Assembly (NCBI GenBank): GCA_017958895.1 | Contig: JAGDBT010000076.1 | Location: 1-13,804, forward strand | Direction: 5' to 3' | From: Alphaproteobacteria bacterium | GTDB lineage: Bacteria; Pseudomonadota; Alphaproteobacteria; RF32; CAG-239 | DNA: 13,804 nt | Shown: positions 6,957 to 13,804 of the stretch, piece after piece | Numbering within the stretch: the first letter of the stretch is position 1 | Layout of the letters: the number at the start of each line of letters is the position of its first letter | The notes under the pieces: model-generated | Told to the model about the DNA's origin: nothing | What the model saw: the letters and a program-made list of their open reading frames with translations, nothing else | Database searches by the model: none | Position numbers and translations under genes: made by a program

Positions 6957-8693
6957 ATGTCTTATCAATTAATGTTTCAAAAAGCCGTGGAGTTACAGCA
7001 AAACGGTGCTTTAAATGAGGCCGAACAAATTTATCGGCAGATTTTGGAAACCGCACCGGAAAATGCCGATGTGTGGAATTTGCTTGGTTTGATAGCACAA
7101 AGTAAGGGTATTCACAATGAAGCGGTAAGTTGTTTTTATAAGGCGGCGGAATATGCACCGCAGCATTTTCCGGTTTTCTTTAATTTGGGTATTTCTCTGG
7201 GGGCTTTGGGCAAAGATATTGAAGCGGCGGAAGCCTATCGGAAAGCCTTGGAAATTAAACCTGATTGCAAGGAAGCGCGTTTGGCCTTGGGTAATCTTTA
7301 TTGGCATAAAAACGAATTGGAAAAGGCAAAAACGGAATTTGCCAAAGCCTTGGAAATTGACACGGATTATTTGCCGGCGCGCACAAATTCGGCAGAGATT
7401 AATGACGACGAAAAGACTTTGGAAAAAATAGCACAGAATAATCCGCAAGCACTGTACTATTTAGGCAGAAGATCGGCACGAAAAGGTGATTTTTCGGGTG
7501 CGGAGGCAAAATTGCAAGAAGCCGATCAGCTTTCGGAAAGTGATGAGATAAAAGCGCTTTTGGGCGAATGTCTGACGGTTTTAGGTGAGAAAAAAGCGGC
7601 TTTGAGTAAATTCTATCAGGCCTATAATTTGAATAATCATAACTATGCGGCGGTAATAAATATTGCCGATTTGGAGGCGGAAAACCATAATTTTAAGGAA
7701 GCGGAATGTTTTTATAAAAGGGCTGCGGAACTGAACTTTTCAGATGTGCGGGCGCATGCCAATTATGCTGAAATGCTTTATCAAAACAAGCGCACGGTAG
7801 AGGCGTTGGAAGAATATCGTCAGGCGGTTATAATTGCTCCGGAAATGCCGGAATTAAGTTATAATTTGGCTGTTATACTTAAAGATTTGCAAGAATATGA
7901 GCAAGCTCTCGATTTAATGTTTTATGCTTTTTACAAAGCCCCGCAACACGAAGACTGGAGTTTTAATATTGCCGAAACACTGGTGTTATTGAATGAAAAT
8001 GCTCCGGAGAAAGCACGAAAGATTTGTGAAAACTGGTATGAAAAAATGCCGGAAAATATTGTTGTTAAGCATTTGTGGGCTTCTATAAACCATAAAGAAA
8101 GCGAGACGGATAAAGAATATAATCGCTTGCTGTTTGATAATTTTGCCGGTGGTTATGAGCAGACATTGAAAAATATCAACTATGCGGTGGTTGATAAAAT
8201 TTCGGAACTGTACGCACCTCTTAAAGGGAAAATTTTGGATTTGGGGTGCGGTACAGGTTTGTTGGCAGAAAAATTAAAGACTGATGATAATGAGTTTGTG
8301 GGTGTCGATATATCGGCAAAAATGCTTGCGATAGCCAAGGAAAAGCAGGTTTATAAGGAGCTTCAGCAAGCCGATATTATTGAATATTCGGCAAATAATA
8401 AAACGGAATTTGATTATGTAACGGCGGCTGATGTATTTTGTTATTTCGGTGATTTAAAAAAGATTATAAAACAATGTTTTCCGTGTTGCCTGATATTTTC
8501 GGTTGAAACGGCTGAAAAGGTTGAAAAATACGAGTTGCAGGCTAACGGACGCTATAAGCATAATCTGCGGTATGTGAGGGAATTATTAAGTGAAGCCGGA
8601 TATGATGATGTTGCGGAAACGGAAATTGTTTTGCGTTGCGAAAACGGCAAAGATGTAAAGGGCGGGTTGTTCAGAGCAACAAAAAAAGGTTGA
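6957..8693 (+). CDS. TPR-repeat protein with C-terminal SAM-dependent methyltransferase domain
   Basis: 578 residues from ATG 6957, chosen because GGAGGGG lies 4 bases upstream; an in-frame ATG at 6939 is poorer. Residues 1 to about 385 are tetratricopeptide repeats, with typical units such as AEAYRKALEIKPDCKEARLA and AKTEFAKALEID. Residues about 395-578 form a class I methyltransferase: motif I ILDLGCGTG (426-434) and the acidic residue Asp451 after beta-2 (VGVDIS). The preceding segment YNRLLFDNFAGGYEQTL is typical of TPR-containing predicted methyltransferases (COG4976-like). The substrate is unknown; the TPR part presumably recruits a protein or peptide. No signal peptide or membrane segment is seen. 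The membrane-protein gene follows 53 bases later on the same strand and may be cotranscribed. An intergenic stretch of about 220 bases separates this gene from divergent rpsD; no confident promoter was found there. Confidence 0.88.
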   Translation: MSYQLMFQKAVELQQNGALNEAEQIYRQILETAPENADVWNLLGLIAQSKGIHNEAVSCFYKAAEYAPQHFPVFFNLGISLGALGKDIEAAEAYRKALEIKPDCKEARLALGNLYWHKNELEKAKTEFAKALEIDTDYLPARTNSAEINDDEKTLEKIAQNNPQALYYLGRRSARKGDFSGAEAKLQEADQLSESDEIKALLGECLTVLGEKKAALSKFYQAYNLNNHNYAAVINIADLEAENHNFKEAECFYKRAAELNFSDVRAHANYAEMLYQNKRTVEALEEYRQAVIIAPEMPELSYNLAVILKDLQEYEQALDLMFYAFYKAPQHEDWSFNIAETLVLLNENAPEKARKICENWYEKMPENIVVKHLWASINHKESETDKEYNRLLFDNFAGGYEQTLKNINYAVVDKISELYAPLKGKILDLGCGTGLLAEKLKTDDNEFVGVDISAKMLAIAKEKQVYKELQQADIIEYSANNKTEFDYVTAADVFCYFGDLKKIIKQCFPCCLIFSVETAEKVEKYELQANGRYKHNLRYVRELLSEAGYDDVAETEIVLRCENGKDVKGGLFRATKKG

Positions 8694-8746
8694 TTATTCT
8701 GAGAAATGTCTTATTGTAAGCAACAGTTTCTAGCAGGAGAAAAAAT

Positions 8747-9322
8747 ATGTTGGCATTGAGTTTTGTGGTGTTATTTGTTCTTTTCTATACTTTACCGGCT
8801 TATGCAAATCCGGCTTGTGCGGTTTGTACTGTGGGGGTGGCTGTCGGTTTGGAAATTGCCCGCAATCTCGGTGTTGATGACGGCGTTATTGCTGTGTGGG
8901 CCGGTGCTTTGCTGGCTTTAATCGGTTATTGGACCATTTTGTGGTTTGATAAAAAGGGCTGGAATTTTGCTTTTCGTAATGTTTTGTTGATGATTTTATC
9001 TTTATCCATGATTGGCGGAGTTTATATCAAAGATTTGGTTTATACCCCGAAACCGATTTTGATTTTTTATATGGACCCGTTTTTGTTTTGCTCGTTGTTG
9101 GGCGCTTTAATCCTTATATATTCTTCAAAATTTTATCAATGGATGAAAGCCAAAAACGGCGGGCATGCGCATTTTCCGTTTGAAAAGGTGGTGCTGCCGA
9201 TTTTAGCTTTGACTATTGCCGGCTGGGCGGTTAATTATCTGCAACTTTGCCAACCGACTGCTGAAGCAGTGGCTTCGGCGCTTCCTGCCGACGGGTCGGA
9301 TATTTATGATTTTGGAAAATAA
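8747..9322 (+). CDS. Unrecognised four-helix membrane protein with N-terminal CxxC
   Basis: 191 residues, preceded by AGGAG at good spacing. The N terminus is a hydrophobic signal-like segment ending in AYA at residues 18-20, a plausible signal-peptidase site, or else a first helix. Right after it is NPACAVC, putting Cys24 and Cys27 in a C-x2-C arrangement at the outer face. A Gly/Val-rich stretch and NLGVDDGV follow, then hydrophobic segments at about 46-66, 76-96, 110-128 and 147-167. Cys115 and Cys168 are the only other cysteines. The C-terminal tail is short and acidic. I know of similar uncharacterised bacterial membrane proteins with a cysteine pair followed by a G-V/I-DD motif, but no assigned function. 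The cysteine pair permits thiol redox chemistry or metal binding; neither is shown. It may be cotranscribed with the TPR methyltransferase. Confidence 0.85.
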   Translation: MLALSFVVLFVLFYTLPAYANPACAVCTVGVAVGLEIARNLGVDDGVIAVWAGALLALIGYWTILWFDKKGWNFAFRNVLLMILSLSMIGGVYIKDLVYTPKPILIFYMDPFLFCSLLGALILIYSSKFYQWMKAKNGGHAHFPFEKVVLPILALTIAGWAVNYLQLCQPTAEAVASALPADGSDIYDFGK

Positions 9323-9335
9323 GGCTTTAAACCAG

Positions 9336-9364
9336 TTGACGTTTGCGAAAAGATGGTATAAATT
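9336..9364 (+). promoter_or_regulatory. Putative promoter for the leader ORF and ileS
   Basis: TTGACG (9336-9341) is followed by GGTATAAATT. Either TATAAA (9357-9362, 15-base spacer) or TAAATT (9359-9364, 17-base spacer) could be the -10. It begins just after the membrane-protein stop and would give a transcript starting near 9370, which includes the leader ORF and a ileS 5' leader of about 155 bases. Confidence 0.5.
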
Positions 9365-9402
9365 GCGAGAAGTTTTGTAATTTTGATTGAAAAGAGGAAA
9401 AA

Positions 9403-9447
9403 ATGAGCCGTTTTTACATACGTTTTATTTTGAATATTATCCCTTAG
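9403..9447 (+). CDS. Candidate isoleucine leader peptide upstream of ileS
   Basis: A 14-codon ORF reads MSRFYIRFILNIIP and ends at TAG. It has its own ribosome site, GAGG (9394-9397), five bases before the ATG. Four of 14 residues are isoleucine (positions 6, 9, 12, 13), using ATA, ATT, ATT and ATC, with a tandem pair just before the final proline. It lies between a promoter and ileS. A small hairpin, ATCCC (9439-9443) with GGGAT (9448-9452), overlaps its end. In addition, CCTTA (9442-9446) is exactly complementary to the TAAGG (9511-9515) that serves as the ileS ribosome site. No canonical attenuator terminator is evident. This may be a regulatory uORF; chance occurrence cannot be excluded. 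Confidence 0.45.
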   Translation: MSRFYIRFILNIIP

Positions 9448-9524
9448 GGGATTGCGGCATCTTTTTACATAAAATTTTTTAATAGAATCAATCTGAATTT
9501 ATCATTTTTTTAAGGTATAACAAC

Positions 9525-12500
9525 ATGACTAAATACTATGCTGAAGTAAAGGCAAAGCCTGACTTTGTGGAATTGGAAAAAGAAGTTCTCAAGTTTTGGG
9601 AAGAAGATAAAACTTTTGAAAAATCGGTGCATAATCGCGACGGTGCGGCGGAATTTGTGTTTTATGACGGCCCGCCGTTTGCCAACGGAACTCCGCACTA
9701 CGGACACATTATGGTTTCGTATGTTAAAGATGTGGTGGCTCGTTTTCAAACTATGAACGGCAAAAAAGTCGAACGTCGTTTGGGCTGGGATTGTCACGGT
9801 TTGCCGGCCGAAATGTCGGCGGAAAAACAATTAGGGGTTTCCGGTCGCAAAGAAATTGAAACTTACGGAATAGAAAAATTTAATGATTTCTGCCGTTCCG
9901 ATGTGTTGAAATATTCCGGTATTTGGGTGGATTTATTTAAACGAATCGGACGTTGGGTAGATTTCAACAACGATTATAAAACTATGAATTTGTCGTTTAT
10001 GGAATCGGTTATTCATAACTTTAAGGAACTTTATGATAAAGGTTTGGTTTATGAAGATTACCGAGTTTTGCCGTATTCTTGGGCGGCTGAAACTCCGCTT
10101 TCCAACTTTGAGGTAAACTTAGGTTATAAAGATAAGACCGATAATGCCATTACAATTATGTTTAAGTTGGAAAACGGGCAGAAAATTTTGGTTTGGACCA
10201 CCACACCGTGGACCTTGCCTTCTAACTTAATGTTGGCGGTGGGTGAAGATATTGATTATGCAGTTATGGAAGAAGACGGACAACAGTATATTATTGCCAA
10301 GGCTCGTATGGGCAGTTATAAAAAGCAATTGGAAAATGCGGTTTTGGTTAAGGAAATTAAGGGTTCTGACTTGGTGGGGCTTTCTTATGAGCCGATGTTC
10401 CCTTACTTTAAAAACTTAAAAGATAAGGGTGCATTTAAAGTTCTGTCGGGCGAATTTGTTTCTACCGAAGACGGTACGGGCGTTGTGCATATTGCACCGG
10501 GTTTCGGTGAAGACGACTTTGAAGTTTGTCGTGCTTATGATGAGAACTTTCCGATAGTTTGTCCGGTGGATGAAGCCGGTAAGTTTACTTCGGAAGTCAG
10601 TGATTATGCGGGACAACAGGTTTTTGATACCAACGAACCGATTATGCAATGGCTGAAAGAGAACGGACTGTTGGTTAAAAAAGAGCAATATACGCACTCG
10701 TATCCGTTCTGTTGGCGTACGGATACTCCGCTTATTTATAAGGCTATGAGTTCCTGGTTTGTAAAAGTTACGGATTTCCGTGATGAGATGGTGGCTAACA
10801 ATCAGCAAATTAACTGGATTCCTGGGCACATAAAAGACGGTCGTTTCGGTAAATGGCTTGAGGGAGCGAGAGATTGGTCAATTTCCCGTAATCGTTTTTG
10901 GGGTACACCGATTCCGGTTTGGAAGTCGGATAATCCGCAATACCCGAGAGTTGATGTCTTCGGTTCGGTGGCGGAAATCAAAGAAAAAACCGGTTTTGAT
11001 GTAGATAATTTGCATAAACCGTATATTGATGATGTTGTTTATCCGAATCCGGATGATCCGAGCGGCAAAACCATGATGCGTCGCGAAAGTGATGTGTTTG
11101 ACTGTTGGTTTGAATCCGGCTCAATGCCGTATGCACAAGTTCATTATCCGTTTGAAAATAAGGAATGGTTCGAAAATCATTTCCCGGCGGATTTTATTGT
11201 GGAAGCAATTGACCAAACCCGCGGTTGGTTTTATACACTGACGGTTTTATCAACGGCTTTGCATCATCGTCCGGCCTTTAAAAATTGTATTTGTACCGGT
11301 TTGTTGATGGCTGAAGGCGGACAGAAACTTTCCAAACGCTTGAAGAATTACCCGGATCCGAATGAAATTTTAGAAACGGTCGGCTCGGAATCGTTGCGTT
11401 GGTTCTTGGTTTCATCGCCGGTTTTGAAAGGCGGCAATGTGGCAGTTGATAAAGAAGGAAAAGAAATTGCCAAGGCTTCACGTGCGGCGATGATTCCGTT
11501 GTGGAATGCTTTTTATTTCTTCACCTTGTATGCCAATGCCGAAGATTATAAAGCCAAAGAAATTACTTCTTCAGATGAGGCAATGGATAATTATATTCTG
11601 GCCAAGCTGAAAGATTTGGCGCAAAAAGTTAAATATGATTTGGAGAGTTATGAAGTAGCAAAAGCTTGTGCGGAAATTTCTTCGTTTACGGAAATTTTGA
11701 ATAACTGGTACATTCGTCGGACCCGTGAACGTTTTTGGCGCGGTGAAGATATGGCTTTTGATACTTTATACACGGTTTTGGTTAATGTGAGTAAATTGGC
11801 CGCTCCGTTGTTGCCGTTTATTTGCGAATATATGTATAAGAATTTAACCGGCGAAGAATCTGTTCATTTGTGCGATTATCCGAATTTATCGGCAATCAAG
11901 TCTGATGATAAATTGGTTGAAGATATGGATTTTGTGCAGGATTTATGTTCGGCCGGCAAGTTTATTCGCGAAGAGAAAAATTTGCGCAATCGTTTGCCGT
12001 TGGCCAGCTTAACGGTTATCGGTGCGGAGCTTTCTCCGGCTTATCAGGAGATTGTTAAAGATGAACTGAATGTCAAAGAAGTGAAATTTGATAACAATCT
12101 GGCTGCCTATGCCAGCAAAAATGTTTATCTTTATACGCCGTTGTTGGGTAAAACTTTGGGCAAAGATATGGGGGCTGTTATGGCTGCTTATAAGCAGGGA
12201 CAGTGGTCGCTTAATGATGACGGAACCTTATCTATCGGCGGACAGGTGCTGAATAAGGACTTGTTTGAAGTTCGTCTTGATATGAAAGACGGAGTGGCAG
12301 GTCAATCATTTGCCGACAATAAGGCGGTTTTGACTTTGGATACGAATGTTACCGAAGAGCTCAAACGCGAAGGTATGGCCCGTGATTTTGTACGTTTGGT
12401 ACAAACTTTGCGCAAAGATAAAGACTTTAATATTTCCGACAGGATAGAACTTTGCTATCAGACCAATGATGCGGAACTAGCAAAAGCTTTGGCAGAAAAT

Positions 12501-12614
12501 GAAAATTATATTGCCGAGCAGGTTTTGGCAGTGAAAGTTTTGCCGAACTGCGGAAGCGGCACGGAAGGCGAAATTGAGGGTGCGGAAGTACTCTTTGACG
12601 CGCGTGTTGCATAA
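9525..12614 (+). CDS. ileS: Isoleucyl-tRNA synthetase, type II (eukaryote-like)
   Basis: Class Ia synthetase that charges tRNA-Ile with isoleucine. The 1029 residues match the larger IleRS form. The HIGH-type motif is HYGH (58-61), followed by GWDCHGLPAE. The CP1 editing domain contains WTTTPWTLPSN (about 225-235) and HIAPGFGEDD (about 322), so valine proofreading should be intact. ARDWSISRNRFWGTP and FDCWFESGSMPYAQ are typical core motifs. The second signature is KLSKR (601-605) within KLSKRLKNYPDP, in place of KMSKS; the KR-LKNYPDP context marks the type II group found in eukaryotes, rickettsiae and some other bacteria. The anticodon-binding region includes NNWYIRRTRERFWRG. No C-terminal zinc-finger cysteine set of the type I enzyme is seen. 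AAGG lies 9 bases upstream of the ATG. It follows a candidate leader ORF and ends at a strong terminator. Confidence 0.97.
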   Translation: MTKYYAEVKAKPDFVELEKEVLKFWEEDKTFEKSVHNRDGAAEFVFYDGPPFANGTPHYGHIMVSYVKDVVARFQTMNGKKVERRLGWDCHGLPAEMSAEKQLGVSGRKEIETYGIEKFNDFCRSDVLKYSGIWVDLFKRIGRWVDFNNDYKTMNLSFMESVIHNFKELYDKGLVYEDYRVLPYSWAAETPLSNFEVNLGYKDKTDNAITIMFKLENGQKILVWTTTPWTLPSNLMLAVGEDIDYAVMEEDGQQYIIAKARMGSYKKQLENAVLVKEIKGSDLVGLSYEPMFPYFKNLKDKGAFKVLSGEFVSTEDGTGVVHIAPGFGEDDFEVCRAYDENFPIVCPVDEAGKFTSEVSDYAGQQVFDTNEPIMQWLKENGLLVKKEQYTHSYPFCWRTDTPLIYKAMSSWFVKVTDFRDEMVANNQQINWIPGHIKDGRFGKWLEGARDWSISRNRFWGTPIPVWKSDNPQYPRVDVFGSVAEIKEKTGFDVDNLHKPYIDDVVYPNPDDPSGKTMMRRESDVFDCWFESGSMPYAQVHYPFENKEWFENHFPADFIVEAIDQTRGWFYTLTVLSTALHHRPAFKNCICTGLLMAEGGQKLSKRLKNYPDPNEILETVGSESLRWFLVSSPVLKGGNVAVDKEGKEIAKASRAAMIPLWNAFYFFTLYANAEDYKAKEITSSDEAMDNYILAKLKDLAQKVKYDLESYEVAKACAEISSFTEILNNWYIRRTRERFWRGEDMAFDTLYTVLVNVSKLAAPLLPFICEYMYKNLTGEESVHLCDYPNLSAIKSDDKLVEDMDFVQDLCSAGKFIREEKNLRNRLPLASLTVIGAELSPAYQEIVKDELNVKEVKFDNNLAAYASKNVYLYTPLLGKTLGKDMGAVMAAYKQGQWSLNDDGTLSIGGQVLNKDLFEVRLDMKDGVAGQSFADNKAVLTLDTNVTEELKREGMARDFVRLVQTLRKDKDFNISDRIELCYQTNDAELAKALAENENYIAEQVLAVKVLPNCGSGTEGEIEGAEVLFDARVA

Positions 12615-12629
12615 TAAAAAAATAACTTA

Positions 12630-12672
12630 AAAAAACTCCGCTTAAGGTTGATGACCGTAAGCGGAGTTTTTT
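12630..12672 (+). terminator. Rho-independent terminator of ileS
   Basis: CTCCGCTTA (12636-12644) pairs perfectly with TAAGCGGAG (12658-12666). An inner GGT/ACC pairing lies in the loop. The stem is flanked by an A-run and followed by T6. It starts 15 bases after the ileS stop. The flanking A and T runs also make it plausible in the reverse direction. Confidence 0.92.
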
Positions 12673-12675
12673 GTT

Positions 12676-12704
12676 GCTGCAAGCTTTTTTTCTTGACTTG
12701 CAGC
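12676..12704 (+). terminator. Second hairpin, possible tandem terminator
   Basis: GCTGCAAG (12676-12683) pairs perfectly with CTTGCAGC (12697-12704) around a 13-base T-rich loop. GCATTTTT follows. It lies four bases beyond the first terminator. It may be a back-up terminator for ileS; the weaker T-tract keeps this tentative. Confidence 0.45.
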
Positions 12705-12750
12705 GCATTTTTCGTTAAGAAGATAAATGGTTGAATTATAATTGTGAAAG

Positions 12751-12778
12751 TTGAATTATTGATAGGTGAAGATATTAT
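12751..12778 (+). promoter_or_regulatory. Possible promoter of the right-edge gene
   Basis: TTGAAT (12751-12756) and TATTAT (12773-12778) are 16 bases apart. An alternative perfect TATAAT lies at 12737-12742 without a good -35. The whole stretch 12720-12840 is very AT-rich, so chance matches are likely. It also holds a GTTGAATTAT direct repeat (12730 and 12750) and a 13-base inverted repeat at 12810-12822 (TTTGAT-T-ATCAAA) that could be an operator. Confidence 0.3.
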
Positions 12779-12840
12779 TCGACTGGAAAGATTTTACATT
12801 TTATAACAATTTGATTATCAAAAACAAAACAATATAAGTT

Positions 12841-13804
12841 ATGAATAAAATGGAAATTGCCTCCGATTTGCTGAGAGCAATCCGAGGTTTGGAGTTATCT
12901 CCTTCAGAAGTGAAGTGTTTGACACTGATGTGGCTGTCTTTTTATCCGTCGCTGACGGAAGAGAAGGGGTGGGAAATTAAAGTTCGCACTCCGGTGCAAG
13001 AAGGTACGGCTGAAATTGAAAAAACGGATGCCGTTTCCGAGAATACCCAAAAGACAGAGATTCCCGAGGAAACAAAGGAAGTACCGGAATCAGCAGTTGC
13101 GTCACAGGAGCAACCGGTAACGACGGAGCAAGAAATTTTGAATGTACCTCCTAAGGGATACAGTAAGAATGGTAAAAGACTTGGTCGTCCGGCGCGTAAG
13201 AAAACGGAAGAAACGACTGAAAATGCCGCTTCCGAGAATGCACAAAAGACCGAGGTTCCCGCTGAAACAGAAGAAGTAGAGGAATCAGCTGTTGCGTCAT
13301 CTGAGCAGCCGGCACCGACTGAGCAAAAAGTTTTGATTTTACCTTGTAAAGGGTACAGCAAAAATGGCAAAAGACTTGGTCGTCCGCCACGTAAAAAAAC
13401 GGAAGAAAAGGCTGAAGATGTTCACAATGACGAGCCCGCGAGAGCAGTGGTTGCGGAAATAAAAAAGCCCAAGCTTATCAGGCTTCCTCGTAGTGTTATG
13501 ACACCTGTCTCACAACCGAAAAAAATGAGCCAAGCGGAAATTGAACGTCTGAAATATGGCAAGGAATACGGATATGATTTGCTGTATTTGGTGAACAAAC
13601 TTTATGTTCGTTCTCGTTTTAAATTGCGTGAAGAAGCAGGTGTGACACCTATGGGGGTTATCATTCCTTATGTGCTCCAAAATATCCGTTATGAGATGGT
13701 GGTGTATTATGCTGATGAACATGCCCTCATTCCCGTTAATATGGCAATGCAATATGCTCAGAACGAACTTTTGCCGTATAAAGACGTGGCATGGCGAATC
13801 AAAA
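12841..13804 (+). CDS. Unrecognised protein with two tandem AT-hook-like repeats (partial, runs off right edge)
   Basis: The frame is open from ATG 12841 to the window end, 321 codons without a stop. Residues 1-50 (MNKMEIASDLLRAIRGLELS...) form a small, partly helical N-terminal region. Residues 64-128 and 129-193 are tandem 65-residue repeats, about 47 of 65 identical. Each has an acidic Glu/Thr/Pro/Ala-rich half and a basic half with KGYSKNGKRLGRP, then RKKTEE. The basic GRP cores (115-117 and 180-182) resemble AT-hooks, which bind the minor groove of AT-rich DNA. A short basic segment (KKPKLIRLPRS) follows, then an apparently globular part from about residue 228 (SQAEIERLKYGKEYGYDLLY...). 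I do not recognise that domain. No good ribosome site precedes either ATG (12841 or 12850), so the start is uncertain. A nucleoid-associated or regulatory role is inference only. Confidence 0.75.
   Translation, partial: MNKMEIASDLLRAIRGLELSPSEVKCLTLMWLSFYPSLTEEKGWEIKVRTPVQEGTAEIEKTDAVSENTQKTEIPEETKEVPESAVASQEQPVTTEQEILNVPPKGYSKNGKRLGRPARKKTEETTENAASENAQKTEVPAETEEVEESAVASSEQPAPTEQKVLILPCKGYSKNGKRLGRPPRKKTEEKAEDVHNDEPARAVVAEIKKPKLIRLPRSVMTPVSQPKKMSQAEIERLKYGKEYGYDLLYLVNKLYVRSRFKLREEAGVTPMGVIIPYVLQNIRYEMVVYYADEHALIPVNMAMQYAQNELLPYKDVAWRIK

Noticed and set aside
7011..7448. 145-codon minus-strand ORF
   Set aside because: Shadow of the TPR repeats. The TPR frame is clearly coding and the antisense product has no family features.
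9439..9475. Classical transcription attenuator terminator between the leader ORF and ileS
   Set aside because: The ATCCC/GGGAT stem is only five base pairs and is not followed directly by a T-tract. The later T-runs lack a stable stem, so translational control fits better than termination, if control exists at all.
12942..13370. 142-codon minus-strand ORF with internal repeats
   Set aside because: Its repeats are the antisense image of the 65-residue repeats in the plus-strand right-edge gene, which has the better reading frame with coherent acidic and basic blocks.
13030..13419. CRISPR array or transposon repeat
   Set aside because: The two 195-base units are in-frame, adjacent without spacers, and differ mostly at codon level, as expected for a protein-coding duplication.

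Overview
The window looks like a chromosomal segment of an alphaproteobacterium with low to moderate GC. This rests on three things: the zinc-free, alphaproteobacterial-style ribosomal protein S4, the eukaryote-like (type II) isoleucyl-tRNA synthetase, and the paired palindromic intergenic repeat of a kind common in Rickettsiales and Rhodospirillales. The composition would fit a gut- or host-associated lineage, but that is inference. Most of the window is housekeeping.

Layout, left to right. The last 18 codons of an unidentified plus-strand gene end at a strong terminator (1-110). A roughly 260-base spacer follows, holding a two-hairpin palindromic element (161-262) and the terminator of the next operon. 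On the minus strand lies a two-gene fatty-acid operon, fabD then fabG (2070 down to 373), with a promoter at 2101-2128. Divergent from it is ftsK (2235-4847), the DNA translocase for chromosome segregation. Its stop codon interlocks with the stop of a convergent minus-strand MORN-variant (YwqK-like) repeat protein (5974-4844). Next, also on the minus strand, is a stand-alone rpsD (6732-6118) with its own terminator.

Divergent from rpsD is a plus-strand run: a TPR-repeat methyltransferase (6957-8693), an unrecognised four-helix membrane protein with an N-terminal Cys-X2-Cys (8747-9322), a promoter, a 14-codon isoleucine-containing leader ORF (9403-9447), and ileS (9525-12614) closed by a strong hairpin terminator. 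After an AT-rich spacer, a plus-strand gene begins at 12841 and runs off the right edge. It encodes an unrecognised protein with two 65-residue tandem repeats, each carrying an AT-hook-like Gly-Arg-Pro motif.

No tRNA, rRNA, CRISPR array, insertion sequence or obvious prophage is visible. Two observations merit most attention: the possible isoleucine-responsive leader ahead of ileS, and the AT-hook repeat protein at the right edge. The rest is recognisable core metabolism, translation and cell-division machinery plus a few poorly characterised accessory genes.
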